From assembly GCA_023255735.1 (NCBI GenBank), contig JAGDVP010000005.1, forward strand, positions 27,761 through 91,760: a stretch of DNA of 64,000 nt, written 5' to 3'. The translations under genes and the position numbers were made by a program. The notes beneath the pieces were generated by a model. It searched no databases, was not told the DNA's origin, and saw nothing but the letters and a program-made list of their open reading frames with translations. Position 1 is the first letter of the stretch. Each line of letters begins with the position of its first letter. Positions 20,501-29,325 of the stretch are shown here, piece by piece. The DNA is from Halothiobacillus sp. (GTDB taxonomy: Bacteria > Pseudomonadota > Gammaproteobacteria > Halothiobacillales > Halothiobacillaceae).

Positions 20501-23500
20501 GGGCTTAAAGCGGGTGGGAATCTGGATTTCATCCCGCGGGATACCGCCCAGTTAGTGAATTTAATCGCGGTTAATCCCGAGCTTAAATCGATTGATGTGG
20601 CCGATTTGCGTGTGGTGATTTTATCGCGCCAATATGTCTCGGTACTCACCAAGCAAGATTCTGGTGTCTATAAATACGAATCTGTGCTGAAAGAAAGTCC
20701 CATTAATACCCAGCCCCTTTCGATTGCCGCTGGCGGCTCGGCGTTTACCTTGCCCACCAATGAACCCGGCAGTTACGCCCTTGTGGTGGAGTCTGCCGCC
20801 GGAAAAACGCTCAATCGCATCGATTTTGTGGTGGCGGGCGCTGCCAATGCCACCCGTTCGCTTGAACGCAATGCTGAGTTGCAACTGGCGTTGAACAAAA
20901 AAGATTATGCGCCCGGGGAAACTATTGACGTGTCCATTCGCGCGCCCTATGCCGGCAGCGGCTTAATCACCATCGAGCGCGATAAGGTGGTTGCATGGGC
21001 TTGGTTCCATGCTGACTCCGCAAGTTCGGTGCAGCATATTACCGTGCCCGCAGGCTTTGAAGGCAATGGCTATATTAATGTGCAATTTGTGCGCGATCCG
21101 TCCTCCAGCGCTATTTACATGAGCCCGCTGAGTTATGGCGTGGTACCGTTTACTGTGGATGTGAATGCCCACAAAGCCCCCATCACGCTCAACGTACCCC
21201 GCATAATTAAGCCCGGTCAAACTCTGGATATGACGGTCACAACGCCAGAGCCTGCCGATGTGGTGGTGTTTGCGGTGGATGAGGGCATTTTGCAGGTGGC
21301 CAATTACGCATTGGAAGACCCTTTGCGCTATTTCTTTCGCAAACGCATGCTGCAGGTTAGCACGAGCCAAATTTTGGATTTGATTTTGCCCTCGTTTGCT
21401 CAGCTTACCCAAATGTCGACCACGGGCGGTGATGAAAACGGCCTGCGCCACGAGCAGCTCAATCCCTTCCGCCGCAAGCATGAAAAGCCGGTAGCGTATT
21501 GGTCGGGCATTACCCAAATTAAAGGCAGCCACACCTTCCAGTATGCCGTGCCCGATTCCTTCAACGGAGCGCTGAAAGTGATGGTGATGGCGGTGACCCC
21601 GCAAAAAATTGGCATCACGGAAGCAGACACCACTGTGCGCGGCGATTTCGCGCTTTCGCCTAATTTGCCGGTTGCGGTCGCGCCCGGTGATGAGTTTGAT
21701 GCCACGGTGAACGTGGTCAATAACCTCACAGCTGATCTCGCTCATCCCGAGGCACGGTTCCCTATTCGGGTGCAAATCGATGCAGGTAAAGGCTTTGATG
21801 CGCTGGGTGATGGTGTGCAAACGTTGGAATTAGGCGCCGGTCAATCGGGCGTGGCACGGTTTAAGCTCAAAGCTTTGGACAAGCTTGGCTCAGCCCCGGT
21901 GCGCTTTAACGCCACTTTCGAGCAAGCAAAAGCCGCTCGCCAAGTTGAAATTTCGGTGCGGCCGGCCAGCCCGTATCAAACCGATGTGCAGGTGGGGCAG
22001 GTGCGCGCGGGTGAGCCTGTCACTCTATCGCCCCTGCGCGATTTATTCGCCGAACGCAGCGAAAGTCGCGCGGCCATCTCCTACCTGCCCATGGTGATGA
22101 TGCAAGGCTTGGGGGCTTATTTGGAAAACTATTCCAATTATTGCACCGAGCAAACTATCTCGGCGGCCACCCCCGCCTTAATTGCCACGGCAAATCCGGA
22201 AGTTGCATTGAGCTCAGCCAGTGCCGCACGGTCGCCCGAAGTGGTTAACCGCGCGATTGCCACTTTGCGTAGCCGGCAAAACAGCGAGGGCGGGTTTGGC
22301 GTGTGGACAGCCACCCCTGATGCCAATCCGTTTGTTTCAGGCTACGCGGTGCAGTTCTTATTACTGGCACGCCAAGCGGGGTTGCACGTGCCGGATGATA
22401 TGCTGACTTCAGGCTTGGGCTATCTGCACCAAATGGCCGCCGATGAAGCTTTATCGAGTTTGGCGGAGCTTCGGGCACGGGCTTTTGCCATTTATTTATT
22501 AACGCAATCAGGCGAGGTGACCACCAACCTGATTGCCGCCGTGCAACTGCACTTATCGCAAAAATACCCCGCGCAATGGCGCGAGGACGCGGCGGCAGTT
22601 TATTTGGCTTCGGCCTTTCATTTGCTGAAAGCCGATACCGAGGCGAATAAATTAATCCAAGCGCCGATGGCCGTGTTGTCAAAGCCGCGCCCGGCGAGTT
22701 TGCCCTGGCGCTATGAGGATTACTATGATCCGCTGATCTTTGATGCCAATAGCTTGTATTTAATTGAGAAAAACTTCCCGCAGCAAGCCGCTAAACTCCC
22801 GGCAGATACCATCACCCGTTTGGCAAAGGCCATCTCTCAAGGACGCTTTAACACCTTATCAGCGGCAATGTCGATGTTGGCTTTGGCCAATTTGGGGGGT
22901 AATCAGGCCGATCCTGTGGGTTTAAGTCTCAAACAAAAAGGCACCGATGGCGCGCTGCAAGCGTTTGGGCGCGTTAAAGGCGTGATTTTATCGGGTGAAA
23001 TTGCCTTAGATAGCCGAGCGGTTGAGTTCAGCGTCGACTCGAAAAACCCTGCGCAAACCCAAGCTTGGTATGCCTTGGCGCAGTCGGGTTATGACCGCAA
23101 CCCATCCACTAAAACCCTAAAAGAAGGTTTGGAGATTGTGCGCACCTATACCGATGCGGCGGGCAAACCGGTCGATCATGTCACACTTGGGCAAACCATC
23201 GATGTGCATATCAGCTTGCGCGCACTGGGTGATATTGCCGTGGGTGATGTAGCGGTGGTGGATATTCTGCCGGGCGGTTTTGAGCTGGTGCCCAATCCAC
23301 CGCCCGCGCCGCCCGCCCCCGCAAGCGATGGGGCAGATGGGGGATCAGCCGATCCGCAGGCCAATATTGATAACGCTCCGGCTGATGACGCTACATCTGA
23401 TAATGGCACGGCTGATAATTCCGAAGCGCAGCCGGATGCGCCGCAAGATCCTTTAGCGCAGCCGGGCAGTCATCTTGCCGTCAATTATGTCGAGCCGCGG

Positions 23501-23707
23501 GAAGATCGGGTACTAATTTACGCCGAAGCGAATCGAGATGTTCAGCAATACATTTATCGCATCCGCGCCACCAATACGGGATCGTTCATGCGCCCACCGG
23601 CCTATGCAAGCTCGATGTATGACCGAAGCTTAGTGGCCTATGCGCCCGGCACCGGCACCCTCACCGTACTGCCGCCCGCGCCCGCTGCCCCCGCTGCGCA
23701 ACCGTGA
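17570..23707 (+). CDS. Bacterial alpha-2-macroglobulin family protein (YfhM-like)
   Basis: 2045 aa; MG/BRD pattern 'SAYVFSDRGLYRPGDEFHIGLIVRA...'; thioester motif CTEQ in 'ENYSNYCTEQTISAATP'; followed by PBP1C. Confidence 0.93.
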   Translation: MMQHPESTSPESTPPAPDVPEDTPAVQTNFSSSGEKPGVFARFWVSLFGAISWRAPQWLSRLKRAIRLQPVRAVGAFLLMLALGMGGFFGYQAYQNRPEPIKPPRVQVTLTAPAVTDYTHTPITISPLVVDFSASVAPIELVGKPAKQGIELSPPLAGQWVWQSDKELQFTPAVDWPVGQKFNLKFNQQTALTAGVLLEKTAFDFNTVAFAATIQSAEFYQDPQDPLKKSAIFGVNFNYPVDPKTFEPAVTLAMLSPNPSIKNQWVAGAPQKFSVTYDQRNLNAFVHSAPLSVPQDTQPMRFTLADGVRSIRGGAHLSEPLVQTVQIPGLYSLAITDTQVTLVDNAQFEPTQTLILGTSAPVTGKDLSQKVKAWLLPTRGPNGQPNYGWSPSAVSEAVLKQATELPLAVQPTEREYASIHGFKFTAPPQRSIYVQVSRGLNGFGGYVLGQSKGVVLNVPEYPQLLKLMGQGALLSQNGDHRISVVARNVPGMRVSVARVLPTQMQHLVAFNQGSFAHPMLRIAPDHLVQRFVQTEALPDADPTKAVYAGVDLSQYLGSGAQRKRGVFLVRLTPWDPNQADDSGQNQDQDDSEQNSPFDANSYQDEAAIGDARLIVVTDLGILAKKSLDGSRDVFVQSITTGKPVANAVVKVIAENGETLLSQTTDADGHVVFPTLNGFKREQKPVMFSVYHSDSAAAGAGNATGTDFSFLPIEGQDRALNYSRFDVGGAPSAASANELSAYVFSDRGLYRPGDEFHIGLIVRAASWQQSVAGVPLKIELVDPRGMTVAKERISPDQSGFMQWQYTPSETAPTGAWIVNLYLIHNADDTTLLGSTTVQVKEFEPDQTRVTAQLQPATVVGWVKPSALHALIQADTLFGTPADQRRVTASLTLRPAFPAFAAFADYHFYDPERAKDGVTETLQEQTTDAKGAADFALNLSSFAPATYSLRFYAQVFEPDSGRNVAATASTLVSNADYLIGLKAGGNLDFIPRDTAQLVNLIAVNPELKSIDVADLRVVILSRQYVSVLTKQDSGVYKYESVLKESPINTQPLSIAAGGSAFTLPTNEPGSYALVVESAAGKTLNRIDFVVAGAANATRSLERNAELQLALNKKDYAPGETIDVSIRAPYAGSGLITIERDKVVAWAWFHADSASSVQHITVPAGFEGNGYINVQFVRDPSSSAIYMSPLSYGVVPFTVDVNAHKAPITLNVPRIIKPGQTLDMTVTTPEPADVVVFAVDEGILQVANYALEDPLRYFFRKRMLQVSTSQILDLILPSFAQLTQMSTTGGDENGLRHEQLNPFRRKHEKPVAYWSGITQIKGSHTFQYAVPDSFNGALKVMVMAVTPQKIGITEADTTVRGDFALSPNLPVAVAPGDEFDATVNVVNNLTADLAHPEARFPIRVQIDAGKGFDALGDGVQTLELGAGQSGVARFKLKALDKLGSAPVRFNATFEQAKAARQVEISVRPASPYQTDVQVGQVRAGEPVTLSPLRDLFAERSESRAAISYLPMVMMQGLGAYLENYSNYCTEQTISAATPALIATANPEVALSSASAARSPEVVNRAIATLRSRQNSEGGFGVWTATPDANPFVSGYAVQFLLLARQAGLHVPDDMLTSGLGYLHQMAADEALSSLAELRARAFAIYLLTQSGEVTTNLIAAVQLHLSQKYPAQWREDAAAVYLASAFHLLKADTEANKLIQAPMAVLSKPRPASLPWRYEDYYDPLIFDANSLYLIEKNFPQQAAKLPADTITRLAKAISQGRFNTLSAAMSMLALANLGGNQADPVGLSLKQKGTDGALQAFGRVKGVILSGEIALDSRAVEFSVDSKNPAQTQAWYALAQSGYDRNPSTKTLKEGLEIVRTYTDAAGKPVDHVTLGQTIDVHISLRALGDIAVGDVAVVDILPGGFELVPNPPPAPPAPASDGADGGSADPQANIDNAPADDATSDNGTADNSEAQPDAPQDPLAQPGSHLAVNYVEPREDRVLIYAEANRDVQQYIYRIRATNTGSFMRPPAYASSMYDRSLVAYAPGTGTLTVLPPAPAAPAAQP

Positions 23708-23736
23708 TGGGTACACTTTGAAGCCGGTTTAAGCCA

Positions 23737-26130
23737 ATGCGCCTGATTGTTTCCCCCCCTGCTTGGCGGCGGCTTAGAATTTTGGCGGTGGTTTTAAGCC
23801 TGATGCTGATGGGCTTATGGGGCTTGAAGCTTTGGTGGCTTAATCAACCACACTTGCCCTTAAGCCAATGGCTGCCATCTTCCACTGCTGTGCTGGATGA
23901 TGAAGGGCGGCTTTTGCGCTTAACATTAGCGCGTGATGAGCAGTTTCGGTTGTGGATCGAACAGAAAGACATCTCGCAGCAACTCATTCAAGCCATCTTG
24001 CTGCATGAAGATCGGTATTTTTATTGGGAGCCCGGGTTTAATCCTCTGAGTCTCGCGCGGGGCGCGTTTAAAACTTATGTGCTACGCCGCCACCCGCAAG
24101 GCGGTTCAACCATCAGCATGCAGTTGGCGCGCCTGTTGTGGCAAATGGATACCAAAACGCATTGGGGTAAGCTTTTGCAAGTGGGGCGGGCGATTGAGCT
24201 TGAGCTCACCTATTCCAAGCAAGAAATTTTAACGGCCTATCTTAATTACGCCCCCTTTGGCGGCAATATTCAGGGGGTGGGCGCGGCAAGTTTAATTTAT
24301 TTTAATCACACGCCCGCGCAATTGACCCTACCCGAAGCACTCGCCTTGGCCGTGTTGCCCCAAAACCCGAGTCAGCGCGGCAAAATTACGGATGGTGCGG
24401 CTAATGCGCGCCTTTTTGCGGCGCGGCTTCGGCTATATCAGCTCTGGAAAACCCAAAATCCGGCCGATGCAAGCGCTGCCGCGCTGATTAACTTACCCTT
24501 AACGATGCGCAGCATCTCGCGCTTACCGTTTCATGCACCGTGGTTTGTCGATCAATTGTTGGCGCAGCAAACCTTAACCCAAGCATTAAAAGGCTTATCG
24601 CCCAATGATTACTGGCTGCGGACCACGCTGCATTTACCCCTGCAACGCTTGGCTCAAAAGCAACTATCGGTGTTTGTACAGCAACGGCACAATCAAGGCA
24701 TTAATAATGCGGCCGCCTTGATTGTGGATACCCGCGATATGGGGGTTAAAGCCTTGATCGGCTCGGCGGATTACTTCAATCCGGCGATTTTTGGTCAAGT
24801 CAATGGCACCGATGCCAAGCGTTCGCCGGGTTCGGCGCTCAAGCCGTTTATCTATGGCTTAGGGTTCGATCAAGGGGTGGTGATTCCCGCCACGGTGCTG
24901 CGCGATGTGCCCACTGCATTTGGTACATACGCGCCTGAAAATTTCGATGGGCGATTTGAAGGACCCATTACCGCAACCCAAGCCTTAATTCGCAGTCGCA
25001 ATATTCCGGCGGTGGATGTGGCACAGAAGCTCAACCACCCAAGCTTTTATAATTTTTTGCGCACAGCTGGGGTGGCAAATATGTCCACCGAGGATCATTA
25101 CGGCCTAGCCTTAGTGCTGGGCGGGGGTGAGGTCACCCTGCAAGAAATGGCCAAACTGTATGCCATGCTCGCCAATCAAGGCGTGCTCAAACCCTTGCGT
25201 TTCTTGCAAAACTCACCCGATGCAACCGGCACACGGCTATTAAGTGACGCGGCAAGCTTCATGGTGCTCGATATTTTGAACCAAAATCCGCCGCCGGTAT
25301 TAGCACCCACCGGCCAGCCGAGCCGCTTGCCGGTGGCATGGAAAACCGGCACCTCATCGGGTTTTCGAGATGCCTGGAGCGTGGGCATAGTGGGGCCTTA
25401 CGTGCTGGTGGTGTGGGTGGGAAATTTTGATGGCAGCCCAAACCCCGCTTTTGTGGGCGGCGAGGCGGCAGGCCCCTTGCTGTTTAATATGATCCATGCA
25501 ATGAAGGCGGCCAACGCGCTCCCTGAAACTGCGCAGCACCCAATCCCTGAGCGCTTGCGCAAGGTTGAGGTGTGTTTATCCAGCGGCGCACTGCCCACTA
25601 TTTGGTGCCCGAGACGCGGCACCAGCTGGTTTATCCCCGGTGTGTCGCCCATTGATGTGGATACGGTGTATCGCCCCGTATGGGTGAATAAAATCACCCA
25701 AAAAGCTGTTTGCCCCCCGTATCAGTTGCCGGAAGATGAACAGCAGGTGTTCGAGTTTTGGCCGAGCGAGTTGCAGCAAGTATTCAGCCGCGCGGGGCTT
25801 GCCCGCGTTAAACCCCCTGCGCGCGCCCATTGCCCGTATTGGGATCAAACCGGCCAAGGGGCGACGCCAAAAATCACCTCCCCCCTGCTTGGGAGTGTCT
25901 ATACCCTGCGATTAAGCCATGCGGCTGCTAACCAAATTGCACTAGCAGCCGATACCGATGCCGATGCGCGCGCGCTGTACTGGTTTGCCGATCGCAGCTA
26001 TTTGGGGCAATCTCAACCGGGGCAAACCTTGTTTTGGGTGCCCACCACCCCCGGCACCTATCAGCTTCGCGCGGTAGATGACCATGGCCGTGCCGATACC
26101 CGTTCGATCCGCATAGCGGCCATACCCTAA
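23737..26130 (+). CDS. pbpC: Penicillin-binding protein 1C
   Basis: GT51 'LHEDRYFYWEPGFNPLSLARGAFKTYVLRRHPQGGSTISMQLARLLW', transpeptidase 'RSPGSALKPFIYGLGFDQG', KTGTSSGFRDAW, C-terminal BiPBP_C-like domain. Confidence 0.95.
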   Translation: MRLIVSPPAWRRLRILAVVLSLMLMGLWGLKLWWLNQPHLPLSQWLPSSTAVLDDEGRLLRLTLARDEQFRLWIEQKDISQQLIQAILLHEDRYFYWEPGFNPLSLARGAFKTYVLRRHPQGGSTISMQLARLLWQMDTKTHWGKLLQVGRAIELELTYSKQEILTAYLNYAPFGGNIQGVGAASLIYFNHTPAQLTLPEALALAVLPQNPSQRGKITDGAANARLFAARLRLYQLWKTQNPADASAAALINLPLTMRSISRLPFHAPWFVDQLLAQQTLTQALKGLSPNDYWLRTTLHLPLQRLAQKQLSVFVQQRHNQGINNAAALIVDTRDMGVKALIGSADYFNPAIFGQVNGTDAKRSPGSALKPFIYGLGFDQGVVIPATVLRDVPTAFGTYAPENFDGRFEGPITATQALIRSRNIPAVDVAQKLNHPSFYNFLRTAGVANMSTEDHYGLALVLGGGEVTLQEMAKLYAMLANQGVLKPLRFLQNSPDATGTRLLSDAASFMVLDILNQNPPPVLAPTGQPSRLPVAWKTGTSSGFRDAWSVGIVGPYVLVVWVGNFDGSPNPAFVGGEAAGPLLFNMIHAMKAANALPETAQHPIPERLRKVEVCLSSGALPTIWCPRRGTSWFIPGVSPIDVDTVYRPVWVNKITQKAVCPPYQLPEDEQQVFEFWPSELQQVFSRAGLARVKPPARAHCPYWDQTGQGATPKITSPLLGSVYTLRLSHAAANQIALAADTDADARALYWFADRSYLGQSQPGQTLFWVPTTPGTYQLRAVDDHGRADTRSIRIAAIP

Positions 26131-26142
26131 ATTATTTAATAA

Positions 26143-26172
26143 TAAAAAAACCCGCAATTGCGGGTTCTATAT
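26143..26172 (-). terminator. Putative terminator of the globin gene (may also act for pbpC)
   Basis: Perfect dyad AACCCGCAATTGCGGGTT (26149-26166) with an adjacent A-run on the + strand, i.e. T-run on the - strand. Confidence 0.7.
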
Positions 26173-26191
26173 AAAAACGTAAAGGATTAAA

Positions 26192-26626
26192 TTATTTGGT
26201 GATAATGTCTTTAGACATAGGCGCAAGAATTCCAATTAAATGATTTTGTGCCGGAATTGGCACATTGTATTTTGTCATGGATAATTGCAAATCTTCGGTC
26301 AGCGCATTAAAATCCGCTTGTGTAACGCCCATTGAATGATGCAAAGGCGCCATAGCAGGGCCGGTATATTTGCATGGTCCACCTAATGCCTCACACACTT
26401 GGTTGACAAGCGATGTTTTTAAAAATGGAATATTTGCATGAGCAAAATACGCATTAATACGATTATCCGCCGCTACGTTGCCCACAAAATCATCAATAAT
26501 GCTGGTTATGCCCGCCTTTTGGCCAAACTCATTATAGTAACCTGCCGATGCAAAAGCAGAAAAACTTAAAGCAGAAAAGCCTAAGCCAATGGCTAACGCT
26601 GATAATTTAAGTGTAGTTCGATTCAT
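26192..26626 (-). CDS. Exported group 1 truncated hemoglobin-like protein
   Basis: Signal peptide 'MNRTTLKLSALAIGLGFSALSFSAFASA'; 'YYNEFGQKAGITSIIDDFVGNVAADNRINAYFAHANIPFLKTSLVNQVCEALGGPCKYTGPAMAPLHHSMGVTQADFNALTEDL'. Confidence 0.85.
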   Translation of the reverse strand: MNRTTLKLSALAIGLGFSALSFSAFASAGYYNEFGQKAGITSIIDDFVGNVAADNRINAYFAHANIPFLKTSLVNQVCEALGGPCKYTGPAMAPLHHSMGVTQADFNALTEDLQLSMTKYNVPIPAQNHLIGILAPMSKDIITK

Positions 26627-26644
26627 AAATTAATTCCTCTAAAA

Positions 26645-27616
26645 TTAAAAGCTAACGGTGGTGTTGAGATAAATGCCATTTTGATTTTTATAAGGGCCTA
26701 CATTGCCTAATTTGGCAAATGCGGCGGCAATCGACACATTCTTATTGGGGAAGTAGGCAACAAAAACATCATTCCAGCTGGATTGCTGCAAACCCGCATC
26801 GCTTAGGTTATTACTCATGCCCTTGTACTCGTACCCAATAGCGACATCGGGGCGCAGTAAAATGGCGGTAGAAAATTCGGGTTTAACATGGTAGCTATCA
26901 TGGTTTATCCCGCCAAACCCGAGCAAGCCGGTTTCGTTGGCTTTGGTATAACGTAAGTTGCCATTAATAAGCCAGTTGTAGCCAAAAAACCCACCAATAA
27001 ATACTTTGGTCGCCGCTAAATACACATCGGTACCGTGGTCTTTAACGCCTGCGCCTAATGAGTTTAGAGCGGGTACTAAGGCATTGCTTGAGGTGTCGGC
27101 CTTTTTATATTCCACGCCCAGTGATACTTGCGGAATAAAATTATCCGAGTTGTAAATAGCATCGCCATATAAACGAACTTTTGCACCAAAAACACTTTGG
27201 CCAATTTTAACGCCATCAAGTGGCAGGGTGACTTTGCCATCGGCGCCAAATACATTGCTGCCTAAGGTGCCTGTTTGGTAGGCATACGATAATTCGACGC
27301 GATTAAAAATCCCAATGGATACACCGAGCTGATTCACACTGAAATCGGGTAAGGTGACATTGGTAAAGGAGGCGGTGGGATCGATTTGATCGTTGGTGCC
27401 ATAACCGGCAATAACCGCCCAGGGGTTAATGCCGCCGCCGGCCGCGCCATCTAGCGATTGAATGCCACCGGTGGCAATAAAACGGCCATTGCCCAGCAGG
27501 TTATCGGCATGCGCCATGCCGGTTGTGGCCAGCAAAGCCGTTGTTATGGCGAGTGCTATGCAATTTTTTGCACGATTAACCTTGGGTGTTGCCCCAAAAT
27601 TTTGCAGATTTCCCAT
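26645..27616 (-). CDS. DUF3034 family protein (predicted outer-membrane beta-barrel)
   Basis: 'GRFIATGGIQSLDGAAGGGINPWAVIAGYGTNDQIDPTASFTNVTLPDFSVNQLGVSIGIFNRVELSYAYQTG...VFGAKVRLYGDAIYN'; C-terminal aromatic 'YLNTTVSF'; preferred start 27616. Confidence 0.8.
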   Translation of the reverse strand: MGNLQNFGATPKVNRAKNCIALAITTALLATTGMAHADNLLGNGRFIATGGIQSLDGAAGGGINPWAVIAGYGTNDQIDPTASFTNVTLPDFSVNQLGVSIGIFNRVELSYAYQTGTLGSNVFGADGKVTLPLDGVKIGQSVFGAKVRLYGDAIYNSDNFIPQVSLGVEYKKADTSSNALVPALNSLGAGVKDHGTDVYLAATKVFIGGFFGYNWLINGNLRYTKANETGLLGFGGINHDSYHVKPEFSTAILLRPDVAIGYEYKGMSNNLSDAGLQQSSWNDVFVAYFPNKNVSIAAAFAKLGNVGPYKNQNGIYLNTTVSF

Positions 27617-27742
27617 GATTTTTCCTCTGTTTTTTATTTGCGTCGGGTAACGCAAACAACATACGCAGCGGGAAATGATTTGGTTGCAAAATTATTACGC
27701 GATAATTCTATGCAGAAAGTGAGGCATTATCGGGCTTAACGT

Positions 27743-28243
27743 TTAACTACTGGTGCGCAAGATGCGTTGCTTATCGCGAGCCCAATCTCGGTCTTTTAAA
27801 GTGGCGCGTTTATCGTGATCTTTTTTGCCTTGGGCTAGGGCAATTTCTAACTTGGCGCGGCCGTTTTTCCAGTACATGGCCGTGGGCACCACCGTAAAAC
27901 CTTGGGTGGCCACGGCGCCCATGAGTTTTGAGATTTCACGGCGGTTGAGCAGCAATTTACGAATTCGCGTGTTGTCGGGGCGAATATGGGTGGAGGCTTG
28001 AAGAAGCGGGTTAATCTGGCCGCCAATCATGAAGGCTTCGTTGTTTTTTAAGAGAATGTGCGCATCGGTGAGCTGGACTTTACCTTCCCGCAGGGATTTA
28101 ACCTCCCAGCCTTCTAAAACCAGCCCCGCTTCGAAGCGATCGGTTAAAAAGTAATCAAATTTTGCTTTTTTATTCAACGCAATAGTTGAAGAGGCATTCG
28201 ATTGCGCTGCGCTGGATTTTGAACCGGATTTTGCCATGACCAT
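27743..28243 (-). CDS. smpB: SsrA-binding protein SmpB
   Basis: '[59 protein letters not shown]...[22 protein letters not shown]'. Confidence 0.96.
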   Translation of the reverse strand: MVMAKSGSKSSAAQSNASSTIALNKKAKFDYFLTDRFEAGLVLEGWEVKSLREGKVQLTDAHILLKNNEAFMIGGQINPLLQASTHIRPDNTRIRKLLLNRREISKLMGAVATQGFTVVPTAMYWKNGRAKLEIALAQGKKDHDKRATLKDRDWARDKQRILRTSS

Positions 28244-28432
28244 CTATCTTATAATTGCACTAATGGGGTCTAGTTTCGCAGATTTGCGGCTTGCCTGCAC
28301 GATTTGGGTAGTTTGCGCGCCGTGCCCAATTTTTTTACGCTATGATTCAGCGCGCGCAGGAGTGCGCCGTGTTGTTTGGCAAGGGTTGCCCGTGATGGTT
28401 ATTTATTCCACCTGAGTGTTTTGATTGCCCTT

Positions 28433-28915
28433 ATGACTACGATTTCCCGCCAAATTCAAGTGCCGTACACCGCCGCGCAAATGTTTGCCTTGGTGAATGA
28501 TGTGGCGGCCTACCCGCAATTTTTGCCTTGGTGCGAATCCGCTCGGGTGATGCGGGTTGAGGGCGCACAAATGGATGCGCGTATTGCGATGAAAGTGGGT
28601 GCCTTTCGCAAATCGTTTGCGACCCGTAACCAAAATACCCCAGGGGAGCGCATTGTGGTGAGCCTGCTCGATGGTCCGTTCAAATCATTGAATGGCTCTT
28701 GGGTTTTTTCGGATTTGCCTGCCACGGTGGCTTCCGATGGGTCACGGGTGCCGGGCGGGTCCGTGATTCGGTTGGATATGACCTTTGAGTTTGCCAATAA
28801 ACTCATTGATATGGCGATTGGCCCGATTTTTCGTGAAATTGTGCGAAATTTAGTGGGAGCTTTTCAAGCGCGGGCAACCTCAGTTTATGGTCAAGCTTTA
28901 ATTCATGAACACTAA
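28433..28915 (+). CDS. ratA: RatA/Coq10-like START-domain protein
   Basis: 'ISRQIQVPYTAAQMFALVNDVAAYPQFLPWCESARV'; internal ATG 28433 preferred over 28376. Confidence 0.88.
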   Translation: MTTISRQIQVPYTAAQMFALVNDVAAYPQFLPWCESARVMRVEGAQMDARIAMKVGAFRKSFATRNQNTPGERIVVSLLDGPFKSLNGSWVFSDLPATVASDGSRVPGGSVIRLDMTFEFANKLIDMAIGPIFREIVRNLVGAFQARATSVYGQALIHEH

Positions 28916-29219
28916 TTTTGCAACCGAGGCTAAGCCCGGTTTAATGACCGTTGAAGTGGCTTATGCCTTGCCCGAGCAGCAGGTGATTTTGCCGGTGTTG
29001 GTGGCTTCAGATGCCACGGTTGAAGTGGCTATTAAAGCCAGTGGTGTGTTGGATCAGTTTGCGGATATTGATTTAACAACCCAAAAAGTGGGAATTTTTT
29101 CCCGGCTGGTGCCTTTAAGCCAAGCGTTGCAACCCCGCGATCGCATTGAAATTTATCGCCCGCTCAAGGCGGATCCGAAAACAGCACGCCGTGCGCGCGC
29201 AGAGCAAAAACCGGCGTAA
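28905..29219 (+). CDS. rnfH: RnfH family ubiquitin-like protein
   Basis: 'MTVEVAYALPEQQVILPVLVASDATVEVAIKASGVLDQFADIDLTTQKVGIFSRLVPLSQALQPRDRIEIYRPLKADPKTARRARA'. Confidence 0.93.
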   Translation: MNTNFATEAKPGLMTVEVAYALPEQQVILPVLVASDATVEVAIKASGVLDQFADIDLTTQKVGIFSRLVPLSQALQPRDRIEIYRPLKADPKTARRARAEQKPA

Positions 29220-29325
29220 ATTTTGTGGTGTACTCTGAACTCAGAGTTTTGAGCCGTTTGCGTCGCCACGCGCTTTAGTGCAAATTCAGCCCATGACCCC
29301 AGCGCCCGCACTGAGCCACGCCCAA

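Noticed and set aside
20963-21820. 285-aa antisense ORF inside the A2M gene
   Set aside because: His/Arg-rich shadow ORF on the opposite strand of a clearly coding gene; no recognisable domain.
28244-28432. Possible tmRNA (ssrA) next to smpB
   Set aside because: The gap is under 200 nt and lacks an obvious tRNA-like acceptor end or tag reading frame.
28433-29219. RatA-RnfH as a toxin-antitoxin system
   Set aside because: Despite the historical RatA toxin label, this is a widely conserved START-domain/ubiquitin-like gene pair next to smpB; no TA evidence here.
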